Positions 1 to 11,225 are shown, counted from the first letter of the stretch. The stretch: 64,000 bases of DNA from Bettongia penicillata ogilbyi (GCA_023548195.1 JAJHZJ010000579.1:409001-473000), one strand, 5' to 3'. The notes: a model not told the origin generated them from the letters alone. A program made the numbers and translations.

Positions 1-229
1 TAGAGAACAATAATGGGAAATTATCATCAATATCTCTTCATAAAACAGAAAAATAGTGGATGGCACAATAAGCCTAAAGCTGAGTAAGTCAAATAAGCAG
101 AGTCATCCTGAAGTCATGTAAGGATAAATATGGAAGGAAAAGCTGAGAAGATAGAATAGAGAAAAAAAATGGAAAAAATCTGCACATTTTTTTGTCATGA
201 AGGAAAAGTGAGTTAAAATATTTATATTG

Positions 230-625
230 TAACCACACAGCCCTTGATATGCTCATAGAAGAAACAAAAATGACACTAGTGAGAAAAATATGAAAAGTAA
301 TAGATTAGACCCGATGTACGTGGAGAATTATGCTATAGGTAACACAATCATAAAGGCATTGAAAGACTGATTCACAGACTATCTAAAGGAGAAAAGCTTA
401 TCAAAGGCATGAAAAAATTTTTGTACCTTATTACTACTAAAAAAGGAGACTTAGGACACATCAAAAATTACCAAAATATATGCTTATTTTCCTATTTAGT
501 AACATTTTTATGATAATAATCTACATAGGCATCAAGGATACACTTGATGAAACAGTTTGGACAAAAGAAAAACAGCCTTTCACAAGTGATATTGACAATA
601 GATAATATTGATCAAAACATAATTG
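230..625 (+). mobile_element. RTE-like LINE reverse transcriptase fragment
   Basis: Conceptual + strand translation, with frameshifts and stops, gives a string like KKGDLGHIKNYQNICLFS at about 437-490. This resembles the reverse transcriptase segment 'KKGD..N(Y/W)RPI.LLS' of RTE and CR1-type LINEs. Upstream lies a run resembling the preceding 'LKD...YLKE' segment. No intact ORF remains. The fragment at 2030-2300 may be the C-terminal end of the same element, since it is in the same orientation and order. Family assignment is by motif only. Confidence 0.45.
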
Positions 626-860
626 ACAAAAATATGTAAATATGTTTTTGTTTTTCATAGACATGCATACATGCTACTCCTTCTGTGGCATAAACTGAAG
701 TTCTTTCACCATTTTGACTACCAAATTCCAAATATTCTCAAGATTGTTAAAGTCCTTCCTCAACTAAGGCACCCAGAAATAAAGTACTCCAGTTTTGTTC
801 TGAGTACATATGAACCATAATTCCTGGACATTCAAAATACATATTCAAATAGATCTAGAT

Positions 861-928
861 CGAGATATATATGTGTGTATGTGTGTGTGTATGTATAGAT
901 ATCTAGATATACAGACAGACAGACAGAC

Positions 929-982
<54 letters not shown>
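861..982. repeat. Compound microsatellite (TG/TATG, GACA, GATA)
   Basis: TG/TATG-rich sequence is followed by five GACA units (about 912-931) and about thirteen GATA units (about 930-981). Apparent ORFs across it on the minus strand are repeat artefacts. Confidence 0.95.
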
Positions 983-984
983 GT

Positions 985-1240
985 AGGTAGCTAGGTAGGG
1001 CAGATGGGTAGTGCAGCTAATAGTCAACAGGACCTTGAGTCAGCAGGATCTGAGTTCAAATGTGACCTCATACACTTACTAGTTGTGTGACCCTGGGAAA
1101 GTCACTTAACCCTGTTTGCCTCAGTTTTCTAAAGTTGTAAAATGAGCTGTAGAAGGAAATAGCAAACCAGTCCCAGTATCTTTGCCAAGAAAATCCCAAA
1201 TAGCATCACAAGAGTCAAACATAACTAACAGACAAAAACA
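985..1240 (+). mobile_element. Marsupial tRNA-derived SINE (MAR1/WSINE type)
   Basis: It reads in order: a gcagnnnggtagtgcag head, a 'tctgagttcaaat' B-box-like stretch, 'tgtgaccctgggaaagtcacttaaccctgtttgcctcag', and a tail with 'agaaggaaatagcaaacca' and 'tttgccaagaaaatcccaaat'. This order is shared with minus-strand copies at 4596, 26425, 33943 and 62030 in this window, which shows it is one family. It immediately follows the GATA microsatellite. Confidence 0.8.
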
Positions 1241-1263
1241 ATTCTCTGCATAAAATAATGAAT

Positions 1264-1350
1264 ATCTGTATTTATATTTGTGTGTACATATACAGAAGTA
1301 TATGTGTGTACACATACATATATGTGTATGTATATATATATATATATTCA
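1264..1350. repeat. TG/TA-rich simple repeat
   Basis: Alternating purine-pyrimidine sequence (TGTGTACATA, then a pure TA run near 1330-1347). Confidence 0.85.
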
Positions 1351-1786
1351 GTTATTTCATACATCACACAATAGAGCAACATGACATCATTTCAAAGGCA
1401 CTCTTCCCACAAGGTATCTCCATTTTGTTCATCAAGATTTCTTTAAAGGTATGTAAAAGGAATACCATCATTTTATGACTCTCTTCTCATAAATATCAGA
1501 TGAAGCTTAAGGTAGGAAGATATATGCTTCACTGGCATTGAGGTTCTTTAGCACAGAGCCCATACTGAAAAGGGATTTGGTATAGAAAGAAGATAAAGAC
1601 CTCCAAATATTTCTTTTTGTGAATGCCATTGTGGTATGGCAACATTATAGTGCCACATGAAAGAGATCTATAACTTGTCATAAAAGTATACTTTTATGGA
1701 AAATCAAGAGGATGAAAAAAATATATTGTTCAGATGATGCTATGGAGTTTAATGTTAGATGGACAATCTACAGAGTGCATCCATCA

Positions 1787-1836
1787 ATGTGTATGTATGT
1801 ATGTGAGTGCACACATACATACGCACACATACATAC
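1787..1836. repeat. TGTA/CATA palindromic simple repeat
   Basis: A (TGTA)n run is followed within about 15 bases by its complement (CATA)n, giving an imperfect inverted simple repeat. Confidence 0.7.
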
Positions 1837-2029
1837 AAAACCTGTCTGTCTATGTAAAATTAAATGAGAAGAGGGAAAAATGGAATGAATTGCCTTTGGG
1901 CAATTATAAAGCTCTTTTAATGACCTTAAACTTTCCATTTAAATAAAGGCCCATATTTCAATAGTAATATTTTACCAGTGTTATATGGTTCCAGGTCATA
2001 GAAGTTTTCTCTAAGTACAGTCTCTAAAG

Positions 2030-2300
2030 ATTTAAAAATGAATATTGCACTAAAAACAATGGAGAGGTTCGTGCTAGGTGTGAGTATCCTGTAACGCATT
2101 GCAATTCTAGAACTCCAAAGAAAAAGCAATTTAAAAGGTGTCATCAGAGAAGTGTATAGATGAAAAGAAAGATAGGTTGGTCATGTGGCAAGAGTTAGAG
2201 AGAGTTGGTTGACAGCCTAAGTACTCCACTGGGAACCTCATAATGTCAGGAGAAAGTGAAGATAGTCTCAATCAAGAGGTGGATACCCTGTAGGGAACTG
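2030..2300 (+). mobile_element. RTE-like LINE 3' end fragment
   Basis: The + strand translation around 2165-2300 contains a degenerate 'GHV.R' motif followed by a segment resembling 'W..R.L.W.PRN....RGR' typical of the C-terminus of RTE-type ORFs. It lies downstream of, and in the same orientation as, the RT-like fragment at 230-625. Heavily decayed. Confidence 0.4.
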
Positions 2301-2439
2301 ATTGGAAGACAAGAGTCACAGTGGAATGGTAAGGAATAGACAGGTTTTCACCTATAATATTTAATGGACTATCCACATGGATGAGGTCACAGGTCCATCT
2401 GAATGTATTTTGAACCTTCAGGATTTGAGGAGTTATAGT

Positions 2440-2880
2440 TCCATATGCTCTGCCTTGATCAGAACACAATGGGTATACTGTGTTCAATTCTAGTTGCCAC
2501 AGTTGAGGAAGGACATTTCTAATCTTGAGAATATCCAGAAAGGGGCAATCAAAATGGTAAAAGCACTTCAGTTAATGCACAGGAGGACCATTTGAAGGAA
2601 CTGGGGATGTTTAACATATGTGTAGATAATAGGAGGCAGGGAGTAAGGTGGCTGTCTTCAAGGGTTTGGCTGTCATAGGGGAAAAGGATTAAAACTGTTG
2701 TGCTTAACCCCCAAAGCAAAGCTAGGAGCATTGAGTGGAAATGTGATGAGGAAAATTTAGGCTTCAGATTAGGAAAAACTACCTAACAATTAGATCTAGT
2801 TAAAGTGTGGATTATACAAAGTAGATTTCCCTTCATTGGAGAAATCCAAGCAAAAGTCACTTGTCAACTTGTAGTAGGAA
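2440..2880 (+). mobile_element. CR1/L3-like LINE 3' fragment
   Basis: Contains 'aaggacatttctaat...gagaatatccagaa', 'ggaactggggatgttta', 'aaggtggctgtcttcaag' and 'ctacctaacaattagatct'. This diagnostic order resembles the 3' coding end of CR1/L3 LINEs. The same words recur at 39560-39860 and 61330-61465, so it is a dispersed family here. Superfamily naming rests on resemblance to CR1 as I know it from amniotes. Confidence 0.55.
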
Positions 2881-3119
2881 ATTCTTTTTTATTTTTTTAA
2901 TGAATGAATTACATTAGATGTATTATGAGATCCTTTAAAACTGCAATTCTGTAATTCAGTATATAATAACAAGTAAAAAGAAATTGACTCAGGGTTAAAA
3001 ACTGGATACAAAAATCATCACTACTGCTGCTTTTACATTTCAGAGAACTCATGAAAAATACAGGCAATATAGGCAACTAAAAAAAGAATTCATATTCTTA
3101 TTTGGTATATTAAGGACTA

Positions 3120-3300
3120 ATGTCTGGGTCATAAATCATAGATTATGAAGCCTAGATAGAAGGTGACTTAGAGGCCCTGTAGTCCAAATTCCTCATTTTA
3201 TCGATAAGGAAACTGAGACCCAAGGAAGGTTACACAAACAGTAATCATCAGAAGTGGAATTTCAACCACATAGCCTGTGTTCTTTTCATTACATGAAGAC
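3120..3300 (+). mobile_element. MIR SINE relic
   Basis: MIR core words: 'gtagtccaaattcctcatttta', 'gataaggaaactgagaccc', then an eroded gtcaca/agtagc region. Ends near 3300. Confidence 0.75.
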
Positions 3301-3743
3301 TGGCTTCTTAAAATAAGCTATCAAAAGCTGATCTTGGCCCAAAGAGGAGAGTATACAGTTTGATAGTAGATGCATACAATTTGTCCCCAAAGTCTTAGTG
3401 CAGGTTGAAGTTTTATAACTTTAAATTACTTTAGTACATTGAGGACACCCTGTATTTTCATATTGGGATAAATTTTGGCAACAACAGTTACTCTTTTGTG
3501 AAATTTTGAAATATTTTGTCTATTGAGATTACAATTGACTCTAGTGGTTGGCAAATCTGATTATGCCAAAAGGTATACAAAACAATGAGATTCTTGTGAA
3601 CTAATATAGTTAAATCTTCACTCAGCTTTTCTAGCAGTTTTTTTAGTAACTGACTAAAAGCCTAATACCTCCCAAAAAAAAAAAATACTTCTCTGTGAAA
3701 CTTGAAAGCTGTAAGAACAAAATGGTGCATTCTCCTTAAATAG

Positions 3744-3744
<1 letters not shown>

Positions 3745-3786
<42 letters not shown>
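3745..3786. repeat. (CA)n microsatellite upstream of exon 43
   Basis: About 21 uninterrupted CA units lie roughly 60-100 bases before the exon 43 acceptor. CA-rich RNA is a known hnRNP L binding sequence. Any splicing effect here is inference. Confidence 0.95.
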
Positions 3787-3787
<1 letters not shown>

Positions 3788-3847
3788 GAATTTTGGTAAT
3801 AACATTAGTTGAGATAATCCCAGTGTCCTCCTTGTCTTTTGTGTTAG

Positions 3848-3970
3848 ATATGAGCTTCTGAGACGTAAAATCCAGCAACCACTTGCATCAAATCCCCCTG
3901 AAGATTTAAATCTGTGGCGCACTATTTACTCAGGAACTCAGCGGTTTTACGAAGATAAGGGTCTTAGCAG
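3848..3970 (+). CDS. USH2A: USH2A exon 43 (usherin, FN3 repeat segment)
   Basis: A 123-bp exon, preceded by a pyrimidine-rich tract ending ttgtgttag and followed by AG|gtgag. It starts in phase 2 (one base completes the previous codon) and ends after two bases of an Arg codon that exon 44 completes. It encodes YELLRRKIQQPLASN...LWRTIYSGTQRFYEDKGLS, which I recognise as usherin. This is the middle of an FN3 domain, with YEL as the C strand. Usherin is a large transmembrane protein of cochlear stereocilia ankle links and of the photoreceptor periciliary membrane. Human USH2A mutations cause Usher syndrome 2A and retinitis pigmentosa. The length equals human exon 43 (c.8559-8681 by my recollection). 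No disruption is seen. Confidence 0.95.
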
Positions 3971-4289
3971 GTGAGATTACACAAACTATAAAAACTAACG
4001 CTGGCATTTTGTTTAGGGTGTATTCAATAGTTCAGAGTGTTCTTTGTGTCTCTGTTGTGTGATCAGATTATCAGTTATGTAATAAAAACATGTTCTGTTC
4101 TCATCCACAGCATTAATCATTGCACTGTAACAGTCAGAAGGGTAATTGTTCGTCACTTCGAACTGTGCATTTAAAAACATTAAAAATGTTTTGCAGCTAG
4201 ACTTTGGATGATGTCAGTATCTGCACTTACAGCCAGATACTCTCTATAGAGATGCATTATTCAAGAGGGAACTTTGACAGTGTTACAGC

Positions 4290-4485
4290 ACAGGGTGGGT
4301 TGGAGAAATACCTCAGTAGCGGCAATAACAATCATGGCAACGGTAATCAAAATACTCCCTTCTGTGTAAAGCATTTTGCAAAGCAGTTATCAGGCTCTGT
4401 TTTGTTTGATTCTCATGATAATTATCACAAAATGATTTCCATTTTACAGATGGAGATTACGAGCCAGAGAAGTATGATAATATAA
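4290..4485 (+). mobile_element. MIR SINE relic
   Basis: 'aaagcattttgcaaagcagttatca...tctcatgataattatcac...cattttacagatgga' is the MIR-type core with its preceding segment. The 93-codon ORF over it is a by-product. Confidence 0.75.
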
Positions 4486-4595
4486 AAATGATGTTTGCCA
4501 TTTAAAATTCTTCACAACCCAGACCCTTCCCACCTTTTCAATCATCTTACAATTTACTTTTACTCTCAAATCTCTGTGTTTTAACTGGCTTTGTA

Positions 4596-4850
4596 TTGTT
4601 GAGTTATTTCAGTTGTGTCCAACTCTTTAGAAACCCATTTGGGGTTTTCTCAGCATACTGGAGCAGCTTGCCATTTCCTTCTTCAACCTATTTCTTAGAT
4701 GAGGAACTGAGGCTAACAGGGTTAAGTAACTTGCCCAGGCTCCCACAACTAGTAAGTATCTGACATCAGATTTGAACTCATGAAGATGAGTCTTCCTGAT
4801 TCCAAACCCAGTGCTCTATCCACTGCACCACCAAGTTCTCATACTGATTA
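4596..4850 (-). mobile_element. Marsupial tRNA-derived SINE (MAR1/WSINE type)
   Basis: Complete-looking minus-strand copy. On the + strand it runs from 'agttgtgtccaactcttta' through 'gccatttccttcttcaacc' and 'agatgaggaactgaggc' to 'gtgctctatccactgcaccacc'. Confidence 0.85.
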
Positions 4851-4854
4851 TGCA

Positions 4855-5170
4855 CCCCATGCCTGAAATGCCCTCGCTCCTCACCTCCATCTCACCTCCT
4901 GGATTTCTCAGATTCCACATTCTGGAAGAGACTTCTCAGTCTACAGCCCCCCTACCCTTCCTGCTTTTGCCTTTCCTTTGATATTACCTTCCATTTCTAC
5001 TCTATTATCTTGTAAATTCATACTTAATTAAAGATCTTCCTCATTAAAATATTAGCTTCTTGAAAAAAAGAGCTCTTTTGTTTTTTTCCTTTTTTTTTTG
5101 TATTCCCAGTGCTTTGCACAGGGCCTGGCACATACTATGTGCTTAATAAATGCTTGTTGACTGACTGAAT
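4855..5170 (+). mobile_element. L2 LINE 3' end
   Basis: 'gcctgaaatgccctcgctcctcac...' followed by the terminal L2 signature 'tattcccagtgctttgcacagggcctggcacatactatgtgcttaataaatgcttgttga' region (5100-5162). Eroded within. Confidence 0.8.
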
Positions 5171-5184
5171 GATCCTCACACTAA

Positions 5185-5340
5185 TCTCCATACAATGATT
5201 TATACTTCATAGATCAAGTTAGAAAATCAGAAAGGTTTGGTAACTTGGCCATAGCTAGTCAGTAGTTGGAGCAGATCTCAAATTCATATCTTCTGGCCAG
5301 AATTCTACTGTTCTTTCCATTATATTACACTGCCCCTCAA
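5185..5340 (+). mobile_element. MIR SINE relic
   Basis: Weak MIR core: 'gtaacttggccatagctagtcagtagttgg', then 'ttccattatattacactgcc'. Confidence 0.5.
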
Positions 5341-5469
5341 GGAATCATATTCATTCCTTTTGAAAAATGCATTTTGAGTCATTGATTACATTTTCCAGGA
5401 AAGCATGTATCACAATGAAAAATATTCCCTTCTGGGAGTTTGATACTTAAACTATCAAAACATTAAACG

Positions 5470-6160
5470 TTTTAGAAGTGTCTGGATAGTCATTTGACCT
5501 TCAACATGGCTCTGCATTGCTTGATCAGATCCATCAAGGTTCACGCTAGGTCTTGGGCTCATTTTCCTGCCAATGATTATCTTCTCTAAAAAGCGTTATG
5601 GTCGTTGTATGGAGTACCTCCTGCAGTTTAGCTACCACTGTAGGATTTCCCAAATGATCAAGAGAGCCACCGAAGTTCCTCTCTCAAGATGACTGTCTCT
5701 TCAACTAAACCCATGGAAAGAAATGGAAAAGGCAGGCCAGGGAACTGAGGTCCAGGCTGGTTCTGGTCTGAACAAGTTCAAGTTCCTTTGTGCAAATTGC
5801 TATGATAGGTGTGGAGGAGTTGGGAAGTGGCACCCTACCCCCCCGCACCAAGAAGCCCAAGTAAAGACTTTATTGAGTCTCCATGGATTCTATAGACAGA
5901 AAGAGAAAGTGCTGAAGGTTAGATTCACTGATGGCTCATTGGAACTCAGCAGTGAATCACCTTTCATATATCACTCTATGAGGTGGGGAAGCTACGTGGA
6001 CTCTCCATGTTCTGTAGTGAGGGACCAAAATCCCTGTACCATATCCCACAGAGCCAAACAAAGTGTACACAAGAATAGGATGTATGCTACTCCTGTTATA
6101 TGACACTGGAAAGGTATGGATAGCCCCTAAGTTTAGAAACACTTGAATGTTAGACAAAGA
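5470..6160. other. Unrecognised stretch with a 126-codon open frame
   Basis: No repeat or gene was recognised. An ATG-initiated + strand frame at 5723-6103 encodes 126 residues beginning MEKAGQGTEVQAG, without recognisable domains, signal peptide or membrane segment. The sequence is less AT-rich than its surroundings and could be an unidentified retrocopy or LTR remnant. Coding status is unsupported. Confidence 0.3.
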
Positions 6161-6164
6161 ATTT

Positions 6165-7500
6165 TTTCTTCATTATATGTAAAAGCAATTTTTACATTCA
6201 CTTTTTAAAATTTTGAGTACTAAATTCTCTGCCTTCTTCCTCCCTGCCCTATCCTCCTTCTTTGAACAGGCAGACAATATGTTATAGATTATTCATGTGA
6301 AGTCATTGAAAATGTATTTCTGTATTAGCTATGTGCAAAAGAAAACAGACCAAAAAAAAAGAGAGAAATAAGTAAAATAAAAAAAAAACATTCTTTGATC
6401 TGCATTCATAGTCTATCAGCACTCTCTCTGCAGCTGTATAGCATTTTTCATCGCAAGTCCTTCAGAATTGTCTTGGTTCATTGTACTGATGAGAATAGCT
6501 AACTCATTCAAAATTGAATGTTATAAAATATTCCTATTACCATCTACAATGTTCTCCTGGTTCTACTCACTTCCCTATGTATTAAATCTTATAAATCTTC
6601 CAAGGTTTTTCTGAAACCATCCTGCTCATTATTTCTTATAGCACAACAGTATTTCATCACAATCATATACCACAACTTGTTTAGCCATCCCCCAGTTGGT
6701 AGTCCTCTCCTCAGTCACCAGTTCTTTGCTATCATAAAAAAGACCTGCCATGAATATCTTTATACTTATAGGTCCTTTTTCTTTTTCTTTGATCTCTTTG
6801 GGATATAGACAAGTAGTCCTGCTAGGTCAAAGGGTCACAGTTTTATGGCCATTTGGTATAGTTTCAAATTGTTTTCCAGAATGGTTGGGTCAGTTCACAA
6901 GTCCTTCAACTATGCATTAGTGTCCCAATTTTCCCACATCCCCTACATTGTCATTTTTTCCTTTTCTGTCATATTACCCAATATGATAGGTGTGAGGTAG
7001 TATCTCAGTTGTTTTAATTTGTCTTTCTATTGGGGCACCTAGGTGGTGCAGTGAGTAGAGCACCAGCCCTGGAGTCAGGAGAACCTGAGTTTGAATCTGG
7101 CTTCAGACACTTGACACACCCATTAGCTGTGTTACCTTGGACAAGTCACTTAAGCCCAATTGCTTTACCTTTCCCCCCTCCAAAAATATTATCTTTCTCT
7201 GATCAGTAGTGATTTGGAGCATTTTTTTATATGACTATAGATAGCTTTGATTCTTTTCACCCAAAAACTGCCTGTTCACATCCTTTGACCATTTATCAAT
7301 TGGAGAATAATTTGTATTCTTATAAATTTGACTCAGTTCTCTATATATTTGAGAAATCAAGCCTTTATCAGAGAAAATTGCTATATAAATTCTCCTGTTT
7401 TCTGCTTTTTTTCTGATCTTAGCTGCATTTATTTTGTTTGTACAAACCCTTTTTTAATTTAATGTAATCAAAATTATCCATTTTATATCCCATAATAGAT
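6165..7500 (-). mobile_element. L1 3' fragment (ORF2 C-terminus and 3'UTR), minus strand
   Basis: Antisense L1 words in order: 'tcttatagcacaacagtatttcatcac', 'cacaacttgtttagccatcccccagttg', 'cctgctaggtcaaagggt', 'ttttccagaatggttggg', 'gatttggagcatttttttatatgactatag', 'catcctttgaccatttatcaattgg', 'caaaattatccattttat'. The same series occurs at 14335-15125 and 41400-42100. A SINE at 7031-7188 splits it. No intact ORF. Confidence 0.9.
7031..7188 (+). mobile_element. tRNA-derived SINE inserted in L1
   Basis: Sequence from 'ggggcacctaggtggtgcag' through a B-box-like 'gagtttgaatctgg', 'gtgttaccttggacaagtcacttaa' and a short A-rich end. The L1 host continues on both sides, and tctttct words flank both junctions as a short candidate target duplication. 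Confidence 0.85.
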
Positions 7501-7689
7501 TGAAGTGGCATTTTACTGGTAGGGAATGAATTCTCAGTTGGTCAGTGTAAGCAAATTTTCCTACATCCAAGAAATACCTAGACAGAACTCTCCTGGGACT
7601 TCTTAGAAAACTTGAGATGGTGGTGTTGCCTGATGAGAGCCATCAGCCATGTAATTGAACTGAGATAATAATGAAAAAAGTGGAAAGGG

Positions 7690-7890
7690 AATGGTGATTG
7701 TTCAATGATCCTAGAATTTTAGAGCTAAAAGGGACTTTAGAGATTATGAAACCAATCAGCCTCATTTTACAGATGAGGTAATGAAGAGAAGTTGAATTAC
7801 TTGCCTAAGATCTCAAAGCTAATTAGTAACAGAACCACTACTAAAGTTAAGTTTCTTGCTCTCAGGGTTCAGTAATATCCATTATAAGAT
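7690..7890 (+). mobile_element. MIR SINE relic
   Basis: 'gagctaaaagggactttagag...cctcattttacagatgagg...' is a clear MIR head and core. Confidence 0.8.
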
Positions 7891-8064
7891 TTTAAAGAAA
7901 AACCACTACAGAGGTCTTCCTGACTCCACTTGCCCTCAAAGTGTGTGATTGTTTTGATGACGTTGGAGTTGCTATCCTAGAGAGGATATAAAAGTATGGA
8001 GTTTAAGTTTTCAAATGAATATTTCTGTGAATACAGTGGATATATGTTGGGACCAATTTCTCTA

Positions 8065-8260
8065 ACAGCTTGCTTTATTTAGAATCACAGATTTAGAACT
8101 GGAAGGAACTTTAAGGTTCAACCCTTTAATTTTTTGATAAGGAAAGTGAAGCCCAAAGAGACTGACTGCCCGAAGTCACCCAGGTGGCAAATGACAGAAC
8201 CTGGATTTAAAGTCAGATTCTTTGAACTCCATTCAAGGCTTTTTATTATACAGTGTGGGT
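8065..8260 (+). mobile_element. MIR SINE relic
   Basis: 'tagaactggaaggaactttaagg...gataaggaaagtgaagccc...gtcacccaggtggcaaatgacagaacctgg' gives the MIR order over its full length. Confidence 0.8.
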
Positions 8261-8264
8261 ACAC

Positions 8265-10190
8265 ATAGAAGTGTCTATACACACATAGAATACCCCAATC
8301 TATCCAATGAAATGGTGAACTTCAGAATATTCTTGTACAGTTTTATTCTGGGAATAATGATACATATTAAGTGAAATAATGAGGGATTTCCTGAATAATC
8401 TGTCAGAAACAATAATAAAACAAGGTAAAAAAACTCATCCTTTAGTTACATGACTATTTTTTGACAAAAGGAGATTTTCTCCTTGAATTATCTTGATAAT
8501 GACCTCAAAACTCTATTTCCCTTTGTATGTGTAGACACAGCCCCAGTGTAACCATAGGTTTATGCTACCTGTCAGGTTCTAACTTTTCTCCCTTAATAAC
8601 TCTGTGCAATGTGGCCAAGTTATGGTTGTTGGGGGAACCATAACTTTGGATTTCCTGACATTTTCATCACTTGGAAAATCTGGTGAACGTGCTGCTGTTG
8701 CATGGCTCTGCCCTATGTGAGTCATGAAATCCCTGTCATGAAGGGCTTGACAAGATGGCAGGAACTACCTCAATTTCAGTTATCAATCAATCTTTAGGTT
8801 TTTCAGCATTATATACTTACTGCTTCTGTTTCTGAGTCTTCAGATAGAAAAAAATAGGATAGAGGGAAAAAAAGTATAAAGGTACTGTTTCTTTCATGGA
8901 TTTCATTCATAAACTGAGGCAGAATAAAGGATAGAGAATAGCCTATTGTAATTTATTGTTTCAGTGGGGGAAACAGAGCTGACAATGCTAATAGCTTACT
9001 TGTCAATGAAGTAACACCACTAAATATGACACAGTTGCTACCCTTTTCAGTCATGTATAATTTTTGGGAAAAGTTTATTTTTTAATGTCACTGTTTATTA
9101 CTGGACTCTATTCTAAAATGTTCTTACAAGGAAACTTTAGAAGTATTATCTTTAAATGAAAAATAAAAATGAGTATACTTTCCCCTCATTCAAACAGTAG
9201 TACTTTTTGAAAATCAACTCACCAACCTATCTAAATATAAACACTAGGATGGAAAGAAATCTTAATTCTTGCAACAATGCATTCTATTATAATCACAGTT
9301 TCATTATAAGAAATATATTTAAATCTTTGGAAGGTAGCCTAGTTATTTGGGGCAGTAGTAACAATTTTAGTTCCAGATAACTCTTTAGTATTCTGAGATT
9401 AGACTATATAACAGAAATAGTTTGCTTTATAATCCATTTTAAAATGGATTGGTATTATGGAAAGTGTCTGCATGATGTTGGAGAAATAATTTATAAGGTA
9501 CAATTACATATGCAACTCTAGAAGATTAGCAAAAGTGAAAGTTCTTCCCCCCCTTCTTCCCCATCTTGATCCCCGATAAGATTTTTTTTTATATCCTCCC
9601 ACATTACAAAGAGAGTTTGTTTCAACAGAAGGGAAGATTGGGAGGGAAGGCTATATCCATTTCACAATTTCCTGATATTGATATAGGCACAGATGGTATT
9701 TTTACTTTGCGTTTGTTTTCAGTGGCTTAGATCTTAACAGATAAAATTCATTTTGTAAACCATCATATTCCACTTGAGTATTGAAGAATTTGCCTTTTAG
9801 TGGTTAAGATCTGTATTTCATCGTAGAACACAACAAATTTTCATCTTCCATTTTTGTCAGCAAGACATTTGCCTTTTCAGCACTGAATGACCACATAGTA
9901 TGTAGCAATAATGAAAATAGCAGCATGGTTTCAGATTTGATAGATTAGAAGAATAAATACAAATGCATGACGAATGCAAATACCATCATTAGGATAAGAA
10001 AAGAAACATTAACAAAAAACTTTAAAATACAATAGTTTGTTACCTCTTTTTCAAAGTCAGCAGTCTTAAGGTTTTAGAACCATAAATTGATAATATAATA
10101 CAGATATTTACCTACATAATATTTCTTTTTTGATGATAATGAATTTTATTCATATATTTAGTTTTTGCATCATAATAATTTCTTGTTTCC
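8265..10190. other. Repeat-poor intronic sequence
   Basis: No repeat, ORF or RNA gene recognised over about 1.9 kb of intron 43. Contains a perfect 11-bp inverted repeat at 8617-8646 (arms aagttatggtt/aaccataactt, 8-base loop), which is about what chance allows. Confidence 0.5.
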
Positions 10191-10286
10191 TCATATATTT
10201 AATGAAGTTTATATTGTAACAATGAAAACCATTTAAACTCACATATTTAATGAAGTTTATATTGTAACAATGAAAACCATTTAAAC
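10191..10286. repeat. 48-bp tandem duplication
   Basis: Two adjacent 48-bp units (10191-10238 and 10239-10286) differ at one position (tcatat versus tcacat). The near-identity in otherwise AT-rich intron suggests a recent replication-slippage duplication. Confidence 0.95.
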
Positions 10287-10409
10287 AAAACCAACCAGGA
10301 CAATGACTATACCTGATCAGTTGACACAGTTTCCTGCTTCTATAAATTCCTCACATTCATCATTAAATGATAATGTTCCACTGACATTTAAATATCACAA
10401 TTTATTTGT

Positions 10410-11040
10410 CTAGACCCCAGTTGATAGTTACCTAATTTTTCCCACTTCTTTGTAACAGTAAAAATGTTGCTATAAGTATTTTGATACAGGTAACTTTCTG
10501 ACTTTGATATTGTTGGGTTATATGTTCAATGGTGGAAGCTCTGAATCCAAAGGTACAGACATTTTATTTAATTTCATGGCATGATTCTGAATTGCTTTCT
10601 ACAATTGTTGGACCAATTCACTGTTCTGTCAATAGTATATCAGTATGCCTATTTTTCACAGTTCCTCTAGTATTGTTATTTTTACCAATTTTTTGAGTTT
10701 GAGATAAAAGTTTACAATTATTGTCAGTGATTTGGAGTAGCCATTTATATACTTATAGATAATTTTTCGATTATTATTTGGAAAATCATGGATATGGTTG
10801 TGTTAACTGCCTACGTCACTTGAATATCAGACGTTGTCAGTAATATTTGAATGAATTTTTTCTGATATTTTCCCTTCCTTTCCTAGTTACATTTCTTTTG
10901 TCTGTGCAAAAGCTTTTAAAATTTTAACAAATAGAAATTGTTTTATATGATTCCCTCTGTCCCTTATTGAATTAAGAAATTTTGCTAGCTTTAGTTGCAA
11001 AAGACACTTCCTTCTATTCTCTTGTTTTTTATTTTAATGA
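10410..11040 (-). mobile_element. Old L1 ORF2 fragment, minus strand (distal part)
   Basis: Diverged antisense L1 words: 'gttgctataagtattttgatacagg', 'gatattgttgggttatatg', 'gaattgctttctacaattgttggaccaattcac', 'tctgtgcaaaagctttta'. Much older than the L1 copies around 11300-13450. The probable continuation is at 13470-14150. Confidence 0.65.
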
Positions 11041-11084
11041 TGTGACCCTTTAAAATTAAGAAGAATATCCATTTCAGGAAAGGA

Positions 11085-11225
11085 GCAAGGCCTAGAAAAA
11101 AAGAGTAGGTTAGACTTTGAGTAAGGAAAACTGGGTTTAAGTCCTGCCTGTGTCACATAATAATCCCACAACCATGGGAAATCATTAGAACTGTCAAGGT
11201 CCCAGACAACTCTAAGACTAAGTTT
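11085..11225 (+). mobile_element. tRNA-derived SINE/MIR-like relic
   Basis: 'gtaaggaaaactgggtttaagtcctgcctgtgtcaca...gacaactctaagact' gives a SINE B-box-like region and tail, diverged. Confidence 0.6.

Larger units (their letters stand above)
1..3847 (+). other. USH2A: USH2A intron 42 (3' part)
   Basis: Non-coding sequence before the first exon in the window, ending at the AG of the exon 43 acceptor (3846-3847). It holds RTE-like LINE pieces, simple repeats, one SINE, a CR1/L3-like fragment, a MIR relic and a (CA)n tract, listed separately. No USH2A exon 42 was recognised, so the intron extends beyond the left edge. Confidence 0.85.

Noticed and set aside
845..982. Tandem direct repeats resembling a CRISPR array
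   Set aside because: Pure 4-bp microsatellite without spacers, and the DNA is vertebrate.
8617..8646. Perfect 11-bp hairpin
   Set aside because: About the number expected by chance in 64 kb; no terminator or RNA gene context.
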